64,000 nt of DNA, taken from positions 14,471,501 to 14,535,500 of the forward strand of contig NC_091942.1 of the NCBI RefSeq assembly GCF_041260155.1, given 5' to 3'. This DNA is from Ptychodera flava (Eukaryota > Hemichordata > Enteropneusta > Ptychoderidae). Shown here piece by piece: positions 24,995 to 36,500 of this stretch. Position numbers and translations under genes: made by a program. Every line of letters starts with the position of its first letter. The first letter of the stretch is position 1. Under the pieces are notes generated by a model. The model was given only the letters and a program-made list of their open reading frames with translations, ran no database searches and was not told the origin of the DNA.

Positions 24995-25874
24995 AGTGGC
25001 ACTCCCACTTGGTAACATTTTTAAAACACATTTTTTTAATGCCAACGGTCGATATTTGACGTGGCGACTGCGCGCGGATCGCGAGATATCGATAAAAACA
25101 TGTCCTCAAAAAAGTAAAAGTTTGAATTCCGGTGGCCCACCTAAATTCAGCTTCCGAACATCGAACGTTCGGCACTTGGGCCATTGTCAACTAAGCTATG
25201 GAGTACGAGTCTACGCTGACGCTGCTGTACGCCACAGTACCGCTGGCGTTGGTGATCGGTCATGGCCCGTGGGAGAAAGCTGAGTCTTACTGACTTGGCG
25301 TATAAACGAAAAATAATTTTTTTGATTCCACCAGAATTCGCATAGGTGACTAGCACAGTTACGTGCGGTTGATCCATAGCGGCCGCCACGTTGTATGATA
25401 GACGCATGCCACGCACGCGGCGTACTGTGTGGCAGACGACAAAATGTAGTCATCGGAGGCGGCTAATATTTGACACGTAAAAACTGATGTTTATGTGGTA
25501 TTGGTTAAAAATATAATACAACCGATTTAGAATAATGAAACCGACAAAAACTAAGGAGAAGTTTTAAAAAAATTACCTGAGGTAAAGGCAAAATGCTGTA
25601 TCTAAAGTCTTTGCAGTGGAAAGTAAATTAATTGCATCGTTCGAACTTATTGTAGACTCCCTAGAATATCGTCAATCAGCACAACAACAAACCTTCGGGG
25701 GATTTCGGGTCAAAATCAGAAACGATCGTAAAACTTCGGGATGTGAAAAATACGCTCGGGAAATGACATGTTTTTATCGATATCTCGCGATCCGCGTGCA
25801 GTCGCCACGTCAAATATCGACGGTTGGCATTAAAAAAATGTGTTTTAAAAATGTTACCAAGTGGGAGTGCCTCT
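24995..25874. mobile_element. 880-bp TTAA element with about 105-bp inverted ends
   Basis: The left arm starts AGTGGCACTCCCACTTGG and runs through GTCGATATTTGACGTGGCGA to GATATCGATAAAAACATG. The right arm (about 25765-25874) is its near-perfect complement. TTAA flanks both sides (24991-24994 and 25875-25878). The interior includes GC-rich text but no transposase. The right-hand TTAA is also the left-hand TTAA of MITE copy E. Confidence 0.9.
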
Positions 25875-25878
25875 TTAA

Positions 25879-26184
25879 GGTAGTGCATGCCACAAAACTG
25901 AAAGTCGTAAACTTGTGCTCAAACTCTCCATAAAGAAACATTAAACAAGTTCCTTTGGAAATCAAGAATAAAAATCAGGGGTCACCGTGCACAATTTTGT
26001 ACCAGAGAAACAAATTACACAATATTTACTGACTCTTGAAATTCAAAATGGCTGCCATCCCTGTGTTAACTCTATGAATAACTCTATAACTAACTCTAAA
26101 ATTTTCAAATCTCACAAAAATTATCCAGTTAAAACTTTATTTACTCCCTGAGCTTCATAATGAGCTCCAGAGGTGCGTTCTACC
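25879..26184 (+). mobile_element. GGTAG/TTAA MITE, copy E
   Basis: Ends GGTAGTGCATGCC and GGTGCGTTCTACC with TTAA on both sides (25875-25878, shared with the neighbouring element, and 26185-26188). The internal landmark GGCTGCCATCCCTGTGTTAA is intact. This copy is shorter than the others by internal loss. Confidence 0.88.
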
Positions 26185-26575
26185 TTAATATTATCCTGCA
26201 TGAGAGACGTTTGGGTAAAAATTTTGAATATTCGTCATCTGATACAGTACACCATCTGTACGCTGTAGCTTCCCAGCTTTGTTACTGCACACTCTACAAG
26301 TGGGGGCCACTCAATTTCCAGCGATTTAGATCATTCAAATATCGAATGTTGTTGGGACAATCTATTGAATGTTGAAAAAAGAAAAGAATATAATAAAGCA
26401 TGGATTATTTCTCTAAAAGTGACGGTACACATTACAAGAGCAAAATTGAAATGTGGAAAGTGAAGTTGTTTTATGTACATTCACCGAAACCATTGGAAGT
26501 TTTAAAAGTTGAAATGCATCCCAAATTAATCAAATGTATTACAAATTAATCATACTGTATAATTTTCTTAGTATA

Positions 26576-26714
26576 GGATAAAACCCGAGTACGAGGGCTC
26601 TTCTGGTATATAAAGTCCAACTCAACGATAAAATGTCTTGGCCTGCGGCCTCGACATTTTATCGTAGGGTTGGACTTTATATACCAGAAGAGCCCGAGTA
26701 CGAGGGTTTTATCC
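26576..26714. repeat. 139-bp hairpin-forming palindrome
   Basis: The arms GGCTCTTCTGGTATATAAAG and CTTTATATACCAGAAGAG pair. So do the outer GGATAAAA/TTTTATCC and the inner GATAAAATGTC/GACATTTTATC. The 14-bp block CCCGAGTACGAGGG sits in both arms in the same orientation instead of inverted. It is probably a small foldback MITE. No target duplication is clear. Confidence 0.75.
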
Positions 26715-27818
26715 GACTTAAAAACTATCGCCCTTAACTGATATATTTTCGTTTTCAATGTGTTTACGTCAACCGTCCCCTTTGTCAATGTAACATGTTT
26801 AGGATATGAATTAAAACTTTTATTTGTGAAATAGCCTTCCAATGTAATGGAACATCCTATAAATGCCCTAGGGCACATTAGTTCATGTTTGTACCACAGC
26901 AGATTTGTGTTGCAGCTGGTTTTCCGCTGTGGTTTCCAAATTTGAATATTAAAACGTACCAGATGTCTACAGAATATGACATATTCACTTTTGATTGGAC
27001 AGTACTTTACTATGAAGCTGTCATTCGTTTCTGGAATTTGGTGACCGGGGCTTTACGAGTAGATATAAAACACCCTGAATTGAGCACTCTGATTGGTCAA
27101 TCAACAGTAGATAGTTTTTTAGGCTAGCTTTCAAGATTTTTTCCTTTTCTTTGTGCATGTAGTATCCCTGTCATTCTTGATCTTCTTATAGAGATGTAAC
27201 TAATTGTATCGTCAAGCTATTTGCAGGTCATGAGGATTTTGAGCCCTCATACCTTTGAATTGCAGGCAGTGGGCATACGGGGATGGACGGCCTGTTCATT
27301 TACCTGAGGTCATGACCCCAGGTTATGAATAGGATGTTCACCCTCTGCATCTGCCTCCAATGAACAGCTGCATAGTTTGAAGCTCATCCTCCTCTCTGAC
27401 CCAAAGCCTTGAGGGGGAATGATTGAAACCAGGGAGTTTTATGACCTCATCACGTGGTCTGCCCTCTGGAGGGCAGGCACTATAGGCTATGTTGGACTGG
27501 ATATGACCGTGGTTTTAATGAAATGTTCAAATTTCACAAAACTTGTAAATAATTTGCAGATATGTCCAATAAAATGGTTTACATCTCGTGTTGAGCAGTC
27601 CCATGCTTATATCACTTCAGTGCCACTACAAGTCATAAATAACTAAGGTTTTTTAATTGCAAATATGAACAAACAAATGAAATGGCTGCAATCATCGACC
27701 TCCGATGATACAATTTCTGTGTTTCAGCATACAATGCAAATTCTCATTCCTTCCTTTCACTACCATGGGCACTGACAATTTTGGACTCGTGCAAAGTTTC
27801 AACACACCACTGCATTCA

Positions 27819-27905
27819 ACCTTTCACCACCATGGTTTGGCCCACACCAATTGTCGTCAGTGGCGAGTGTGGACCTGTTTACAAAGAATTGGGGGTGAAC
27901 AGGTC
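27819..27905. mobile_element. small hairpin MITE (CCTTTCACC family)
   Basis: A well-preserved copy: ACCTTTCACCACCATGGTTT at the left, GTGTGGACCTGTTTACA in the middle and GGGGGTGAACAGGT at the right. The terminal inverted match is CTTTCACC / GGTGAACAG. Confidence 0.75.
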
Positions 27906-28221
27906 AGAAGTTTTAGTTCAGGCCATGGTGATTGGAAACTGGGAAAAAAATTTTCACGTTGCATATCACATGGCATGTTCACATAGAAAGCTTTCCCCAA
28001 TGTGTCTTCCATCTTCAGATGATTTGTGCTTTTTAAAAGCCGATTTGCTGTGACCTCTTCAAAGTAATTAAATGCATGTTAAAGAGATTGTCTCATGTTT
28101 TATTGAAATGATTTGCCCTCTTGGTGCATTGCTAATTAGTTGTCGCTTTATCCTCATTGAAACCCTACACAGAACAAGAAAAATGAGCATTTCTCACATT
28201 TCAAAATTTGTCTTCCCTTAA

Positions 28222-28405
28222 AGGTTTACAGTCACCTGTAATCTAAATATGCCCATATATGGTCAAAGGGGCGTTCCTTGTATTCAAAATACCCATGTGA
28301 GGGCGCTGATTTCAAAAAACTGCCACCCACTTAAAATCTGTGATTAGTTAGATTTTCTCCTTCCATGGTTACTGTGGCAAAATTGGAACAGGTGACAGTA
28401 TACCT
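28222..28405. mobile_element. 184-bp TTAA MITE (AGGTATACTGTCACCTG family)
   Basis: Ends AGGTTTACAGTCACCTGTAA and AGGTGACAGTATACCT with TTAA on both sides (28218-28221 and 28406-28409). A second copy in the opposite orientation lies at 42340-42524. No coding content. Confidence 0.92.
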
Positions 28406-29997
28406 TTAATGGGTAAGAGAAGGGCTTTGTCAATTCTACATATGCAGTCTGGATCTCTGATAAAATGCCAGAACATTACTGTGTAGTGCTAATAAATTAA
28501 TCCATTGTCATCAAGCAACCAGGTTTGATTTTTCTTGTTCAGAGATATATGTGCAAAGATTAGATCAACTTTGTCGTTCAGCTGAGGGATGCACTGGCAA
28601 CTGTAGATATACTTACCTAAATTATCATACCTCAATACAGTGAAATGTTTTGCTTTGTCTACCTCCTTCCTCAAACATGCATACCAATGAAGTTGACTTC
28701 ATGACCACCACCATCATCATTATGATAACAAGGGTAGCCATCCCAATTTTGTCCCACAATACAGTCATACTACTGATATTCTGACGAAATAGCTGCCATT
28801 TACGATGTCATTTTGAGCATGGTGTAGTCATGTAGAAAAAGTCAGGCCAAGAAGTAAATGTTGGCTATATAATATCTAGCCCTTGACTTTCTTCTCTGCC
28901 ATTGCTGTGCTATGGGTAGGGGCCAAGGCTGTTGTATATTTTGTCGTATATTTTCAGCAGGTAAGTCATATCCCATATAGTGCACTTAGACTCAGAAATA
29001 AAGGTTTGTCATGTTATTGCCCTTCAAGTTATATGTTACAGAAAATATTGGATATCAAAAGAGGAAAATCATGTGACTATTTCCCTCCATTGCTCTTTTC
29101 TCTCTGATGAAGAAAATTCTCATGATATAGTGCAGTGACTGAGCTAGTACCTTTATACTGCCCTCAAGTGTTAAAGCAATTACAAGGAAAAGGTGAAAAA
29201 TTGTTTATCTATGTGTATGCTTTGTCCTCCTGCGGCTAGGTTTACACTTGAAGACAATTACCTGGTGCACAAATGCTTCAAATGAGACCATAAAACATTT
29301 GGGACTGGCATCAACTTGCTTTTACTTCTGGTGACATTACTCCTTCCAAAGAAGATACAGTATTGCCAGTTATTCAGCTTTGGCCACATGGATGAAATAG
29401 GGTGCAAAAACAAGAAAGAACAGCCACCCAAACACTTGATTTAGTTTCCAGCAACACTGCTGCAACAGAATTTTTACTTTCATGATTTCAAGATGGCAAG
29501 TAGTTCTGTCATACCCAGGTTTCTGGAAAATGACGTGACATCTTTGGACATAATTTGAACTCTTTGATCAGACTGTAGTTTATTCGCTTTGAACCAAGGT
29601 AGTTGTCAGCAGGAAAATTTATATGTCTCACTATTCAGTAAATGAGGCACATATTGTCCCCTTTTACATATGGAAGTGCATACATATTATCATCAACGAG
29701 GATGAATTTCTGCATATGTTTTGTTCATTCTTTATGTGAAACATCTTAAAATAGATAGACAAATACAAAAGTTAATCTTAAAATTAGTCCACCCAATCTG
29801 ATTTTCTACATCAAGCTTGCCATCTTAAATTACTTTAGTATACATTACTGACCATCTCATTTTTCAGCTTCCATTTGCCATCCCCTATTACAACCCACAG
29901 ATGATAACCCATATCTTACTATACTACTGATTTCTATCAGTCACTTGAACAAGGAAATCACAGACCACAAAATTGGATACTCCATGTGTGCGGTGAT

Positions 29998-30003
29998 TTT
30001 ATT
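29998..30003 (-). terminator. candidate polyadenylation signal, RSL1D1
   Basis: AATAAA on the minus strand, 564 nt past the RSL1D1 stop. It is the first exact match I found downstream; a variant signal nearer the stop may be the one used. Confidence 0.35.
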
Positions 30004-30566
30004 AGAAGAGTATTTCTCAAAAATACACATCTGAATCAGTCCTGCTTGATAGCATGTCATCCATCTCATAATTTTGCCTTTGCTTGAGTCAAGGAAACTT
30101 TGGACAATTTCCGCTCAATATAACTAAAAATAGTTGACTGGGGCAACTAAACTGCTAAAGTCTTACGTTATTCGAAATTCTGAATGGCTGGTAACAATTT
30201 TCATGAAAGTGAGATGGTGAACATTCAATATTTGTTGTCCAACATGATTCTGCAGAGGATGGCTAGAGCCTTTGAACATCAATTTTTCAGAAAATCTGTT
30301 TTATATGTATTCAGTCTAACTAGAGGCAAACATTCACAGCAACTTAGGCTTTTGAAGTGAAGCATGACAGGGACTGGACAAATCCAAGGTAAATGACGTT
30401 GTACATATTCTGAGAAAGTTACCACATGAAATATGCATGTTAAAAATTACACATGTACATGGAATGATTTAAAATTAAAATTTTGAAATCCTGTAGAAGC
30501 AGTCTCTACAACCTTCAGTTTTTATATATTTTAATCAAAGCTGTGCATACCCTTTCATTTTGTCAT

Positions 30567-33500
30567 TTAGACTTTTTGACTCTTTTTCATTTTTGAGGCC
30601 TTCAACTTCTTTTTCTTTGGACTTTTTTCCTCGATTTTTGTTTCTGTTTTATCAGCCTTTTTTTTGTCTCCCTGAGCTTTTTTCCTCTTGGCAGTCTTCT
30701 GCTTTTTCTGGCTGGTCTGTTCACTTGCACTTTGTTTCCTCTTCTGTGGGCTTCCAGCTTCATTGTCGTCACTCTCATCCTCATACCCTGATTCTGCATC
30801 CATATCTTCCGCTGCACCTTTGTCACTGACCTTAGTATGAGCGCCCTCTATGGGGGAGAAATTGAACAGTTTTGCAAGAATGAAACAACATACATATATG
30901 GTAAAGATAAATAATGACAGATAATTCTTTTAATTCTAGGAATTAAATTTAACAATTTACCTAAAAAATATGCCTAATCTTCACAATGTTTATGAAAATG
31001 TCACTATTTCAATGTTCTCTGCGATGCGTTCGGTCAATTGTTCAGTTTTTTGTACTTGCTTACAGCAGCCATACATGACTTGCAAGTTGAAAATTATTTA
31101 GTTGTTAAAGTGTTTGTAGTTGTTGCCAATGTTTGAAAAAATTTCAGTGGTCACACTTCAGTGAGCATTTTCACTAATGGTAAAACTATCTCCCATGTAT
31201 TCGAAACTCACTGATACAATTACCTATCTTATGAAATTACACAATACATCCAAATTTGAACCTAGGCAACACAATGAGCAAATAAACTGTGTGCGTGGTT
31301 GTCTCACCAGACGTGGTCCCTGAGAAATCAGTCGTGGCATAGATTGGTATTGCCATGGACTTCTGTGTTTTGATGTACAAACACTTGATGTTCGGCCATC
31401 CCTTGGGTATCTTGGATGTCAGGCTCTCGACAGATGCCATTACATTCTCAACAGTTTGTTCTTCAGTCAAATCAGTATGACCTATTCTCACTCCGCTACA
31501 AAATTACATAAAAACAGACAATTAGAACTAAAATTTACGATGACAAACTTTGAAAAGGATCTAATGATATCACTTTCAGACATTAGATTGTTATTGAAAT
31601 TAAAATTTCAAAGAAATAGATTAGATAAAAAATTTGATACAAGAGTTACCCTTCAGTTTAGATTTAACCCTTTTCCTGCCGAGCGCCCCTGTCCGTTATC
31701 CTGCCAAGTCGGTCAAAACCGGCCCCCTTTTCCGTGTCTACAGAAGATAGGCTCTCCTGCACGCTTTCCTGCCAGGCATTTGGCGGGAAAATACCGCATT
31801 TTCGGGGTACGATTACCGACCATATACGTGTTAGACTTCAAAAATTTTTGCATGCCCGTATAGAGGGGCAACCGCTGATGAGGTGTGTCCAGAAAATGAC
31901 GAGGTCACGGGCGTTGTTTGCCCCGGGGACGTGCACTTTTATGCCCTTTTCTAGCTTACTTTCGCGGAAGTAAAGCTCGTTCGCCGGCACGCACGGCCAC
32001 ACCGGGGAAACGTCACCTCTCTCGTGGGTTAGTAGAAGACCCAGGGGTTAGTGCTATGGGTGCGGGAGCACCCTCAAACCTGTCCTGTTTCCCCTGGGTT
32101 GTGTCACTTGGCCACGTACTTTGAACGACTTGGAAGAGTCGCACATTGCAGTCTGCTTTGACGTAGTGTCAACGACATAGTTCCGCCATTGAAGGAAGGC
32201 GTGTACGTAGTTTGGCCAGTTCAGTGAACACTTAGCTCGTTAGTGTTACCGTTTCCTAACAGGTTAGTTGTGCAGTTGTTACTAAGGTGCAGTTTTGTAC
32301 CACCTTAGCTCTGGACAGTGCAACTGCTCTATGCACTAACCCCAACGACAGATGGTTGGTACAACGTCTACGTCGCACGAGCACAGCCTCCGTTGGGCTG
32401 TGCCCCTCCCACGTGATACAACGCACGTTCATCCATTACTATAGCGTCCTTACGGATCTGCCAAAAACGAAAGTGGGGGTAAAAACAAAACAAACGAAAA
32501 TATGCGATCCATAGATAGTATTTTATTCGGGAATAATTTACATTATGCCGAACAATAAATCTCGGAGTCTGTCTCTACGTCCGAGTGCATGGTCCGTGTT
32601 TCAAAAATTACAATCGGGGTGGCAGATCCGTGTTTCAAAAATTATAATAGGGGGAATTGTACAAAATAATCCGTCTAAACAAAACAAACGAAAATATGCG
32701 ATCCATAGATAGTATTTTATTCGGGAATAATTTACATTATGCCGAATAATAAATCTCAGAGTCTGTCTCGACGTCCGAGTGCATGGTCCGTGTTACAAAG
32801 ATTACAATCGGGGATTGTACAAAATAATCCGTGTTTCAATTTACAATCAGCGGGATCGTAAAGCACAAACAAACGGCACAACCGTGCTCAAATGTGATCA
32901 TGGTCCGTGTTCAGAATACAGTCAAGCCACTGTTAGGCGAAGCTGTCCCCTGTCCGTTATTTACGTCGGGTTCTCTTGCTGATGGGTGTCGTCGGGGCTG
33001 TGTGAGTAGAGGTCTGCACGCCAATGCTCCTCTTACCTCGTAGCATCATGCGATGATGAAAAGCCGCAAAACACTCGCCCTCGTGAAGATGAACCCCGCA
33101 CAGACTACATCCTTTGGACGTCTCAGACAGTCGTCCGCTCGCAGTGGTCTTACCCTCTCTGCTACATACTTTACAGCATTTCTGCCGCCCCTCCAAACGG
33201 CTGACAACGTGCATCGGCTGATTTTGTGGATTGATGTACGAGGCAAGAGAAACAGTGGCCTCGACCTCTCTCACACTGGGCTGCGATCGCCCACAATAAC
33301 CGCCAATGAGTTGTTTCCCGACACGCAGATGAAACATCTTATGGGTCAGCTTACTATCAGGGTGTACATGCTTGAAGCATATATATGCATTTACCAGGGC
33401 AACATCAATCAGGTAACATGCCAGATATGTCCACCATCTGTGGTTCTTGCGCCCAGTGTGAAAGTACTTGCGCTTCTGGTTGGCTCGGTCGAACGCCTCC

Positions 33501-36500
33501 CATGTACCGGCGATAATTATACAGCGACAGAGGCACTTGTCGCCGCTCGTCTCCCTCCCCCACTGGCACGCACTCCAAGGGTGGATAGACCGTATTCAAG
33601 ATCAGCACCTGAGCGTTACTATCCTGATAAGCAGTGATGTTAAGACGAGAGTCCGTTCTGGTCGTGGCTTTCATATCCCCAACAGACAGAGGAAGGCGCT
33701 TCCTCTTACCCGGCGGAATTAATTGAGGGGGCATGGTGCGACGATTACGGCGGTTAAAACTCCCGACCATGTAGATCCCGGTCTCCATCAGCTCTCTAGC
33801 AGTAACGACCGTGCTAAACAGGCTATCACAGAATAGGCTGTGATTATATCCACAGAATGGCTGGACCAGCTCCATCGTAATTCTTTTCACCACACCTCGC
33901 TCCTGCCGTCTCCCATCAGTCCGATCCCGATATTTCACACCTAGGTACGGTGCAAAGTTAGCTATGTATGCAGTGGTGGAGTCGCACAGCTGCCATATCT
34001 TGAAACCGTCTCGATCAGGCTTATGCGGTAATCTCTGCTTAAATTTAGAACGGCCCTTAAATCGCACCATGCCCTCGTCGATGGAGATCTCTCTACCCAT
34101 CTTATAATTATTTACGCACCGGTCAACTATGGGCTCCATCCATGGATTGATTTTATACAGGGGATCCTCCTGACACCGACGTCGGCGGCGTGCCTCATCA
34201 GGATCACGACGTGGATCGTTCTCTGGGTCTGCCAGATGAAAGTATCGCATAAGCTGCTGAAAGCGACTGCGGGTAATCACAGTAGAAATACCCTGGTTTC
34301 TCAGAAAGGGATCGCTAGACCAATAATCCTCCACTGATGATTTACGGTCGATACCCATACAGACTAAGACGCCAATGAACGCCTGCACCTCTCGGTAGTC
34401 AGCGTTACGCCAGTATTTATCTATTTTCCTAGCGATATGTCGCTGGTGGAATTTGGCGTATTTATTAGTCTCGTCCTTGGCCAATCTGATCAGTGTAGCT
34501 GGAATAAACTTAAAAAAGTAATCGAGCTCACGGGCGTGGCTGGGCAAGGTGAAAGTCGGTCCTCTCTCATGGTCAAAATCGGTCTCCTCAAATATATTAG
34601 CATCGGTAGTCTCCGACATACGCCAGACAGGAGGTGTGTCGTCCTCCGCCAACACAGCAGCAACGTCATCATCGTCGTCAGAGCTTGCCTCACCTACATA
34701 CTGCCTGTCATAAAAGTCATCGTCCTCTGCCGCATCCTCGTCAACCTCCGAGTCGGACTCAGCGGTGATATCACCGTCGTCTGGGCGTCTGGGCCTGAAC
34801 TCGCCCGTAGCGGCATCAAGGATCATATCTGGCTCAAAATCAGGTGGGCTATCCTGATAACGAACCCTCCGCACTATCTTTTTCGGCGGGGACATCGCAG
34901 CACACGAAACTATGGCAGGAGCGGGCTCGGCAGCCTCTGCTGATGACGAGGACTCAAGCTCTTTCGCACTGGGCACAGGAACCTCTCCTGACGCAGGATG
35001 AGGGCTCATAGTAGCAACAGGTGGTGTCTCTCCCGGAGCAGCCGGGGGAGAACCAATGGCATCAGCCGTCTCATTACTCACTGTCTCACTAGCAGCAGCA
35101 GACGTAGTCTGTGCAGGTGAAGTATCTCCCACAAGAGCAGATGTAGTCTCTGCAGGTGAAGTAGTCTCTCCCGGAGCAGCCGGGTGAGAACCACTGGCAA
35201 CCGGTGACCCGTCATCATCCTCATCGGCAGAACGATCGGTCTTACGTTTACGCTTACCACTGGGTTTTTCAGCCGGAGATGGCTTCGCCTTACGGGAGCG
35301 TTTCTTGCCCGACTTCTTAGAACGTTTACTAGGGACATCACAACGATCGCTACCACTACCGCCCGGAGACTCTGCATCTTTGAGCTTCAGTCGTCTGCTC
35401 GCCTTCAGAAAACTTTTGCGGTCCGTCAAGCTCATGTCTGGAACAGTGTCGACAGACTAGCAGGTCCCTCCCTTTTAAAGCCACAGGGAAACAAAGCCCT
35501 GGACATGATTGGACGCAGGGGTGTTAATATATGCATCCACCTGTTATTATAATGGACCTACGGCAATCAGTCCACCAACCGGCGCTGACATTCCTACCCG
35601 TCATGTAAATTGCCTGTCCGCACCATTTGATATGCTAATAATACTCATTTGCGATGCAAATCCCTCGAGCACTTAGCATAACATAGTCAATGTCATTAGC
35701 ATCTCAACTTGACATTCCGTCCAGCTGGGTACGTGGCATGCGCACCTGCCACCCAAGGACGTTGGCCCAAGCCCATGTTTAGTACGGGTGGGAAACCCGT
35801 ATCTTTAACCTCATGTCCCTTCTAAGTACGCCTGCGCAGGGCGTATTGTCATCCAAGTCGGTGACAAGCCAACCCGACAGATTGCCCATTAAGCAGTAAT
35901 GGACTGGCCGTCTCGTTCTTGTACGGCAACGAACAGTGCTTCAGCGGCTTGTTTAGGTCATAACCGTCGCCTGCCGAGCGGCTTACCCAACTAAGGCGGT
36001 CAAAGATGAAGGATGCCAAAATTGTCAACGGCTGTCTCGGCCTCGTCCGTTGGGCAAACATGGCTCCTTCAAATAACGTGGCCAGCACGTCTACGTCATC
36101 AGCGGTGATGACGACCCGTCATTGACGCCCGAGTGCGTAAAACTCGGAATATACCGACAGGTACCTCTACCTGAGTCGGTCATACTACGGTATAAACCAA
36201 ACACAGGTCTGCCAACTCCCGTTAGACTCGGCGTTAGCCGAACTTCACAGGGACAACATAGGCGTAACAAGTCGGTGAACAACGGTTCACGCACCTAACC
36301 GCAGCCGCCAAGTCGGTGAACAATGGTATCAAATTTTGAGGCCATGTTCCTGAATGGCAAGGCTGAGGCGGTGTGTTTCGTTGCACGGCTTGAACGTCTA
36401 GAGCCAAGTGCAGCCGACAACGTCCGACATCTGAGTGGGTAGTCTTTTCGAGAAGGTAACAAGTCGGTTAAAAGCGGTGGTTACCCTTCACAAATGTCGC

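Larger units (their letters stand above)
26715..30566. other. intergenic between ANKRD40 and RSL1D1, no gene seen
   Basis: Apart from the repeats annotated separately (27819-27905 and 28222-28405), I see only AT-rich sequence with scattered short frames lacking family resemblance or splice context. About 29998-30566 is probably RSL1D1 3' UTR. Confidence 0.5.

Noticed and set aside
33053-34943. Long plus-strand open frames (194 and 168 codons) antisense to the transposase
   Set aside because: They are complementary shadows of the GC-rich transposase frame, with no domain or splice context.
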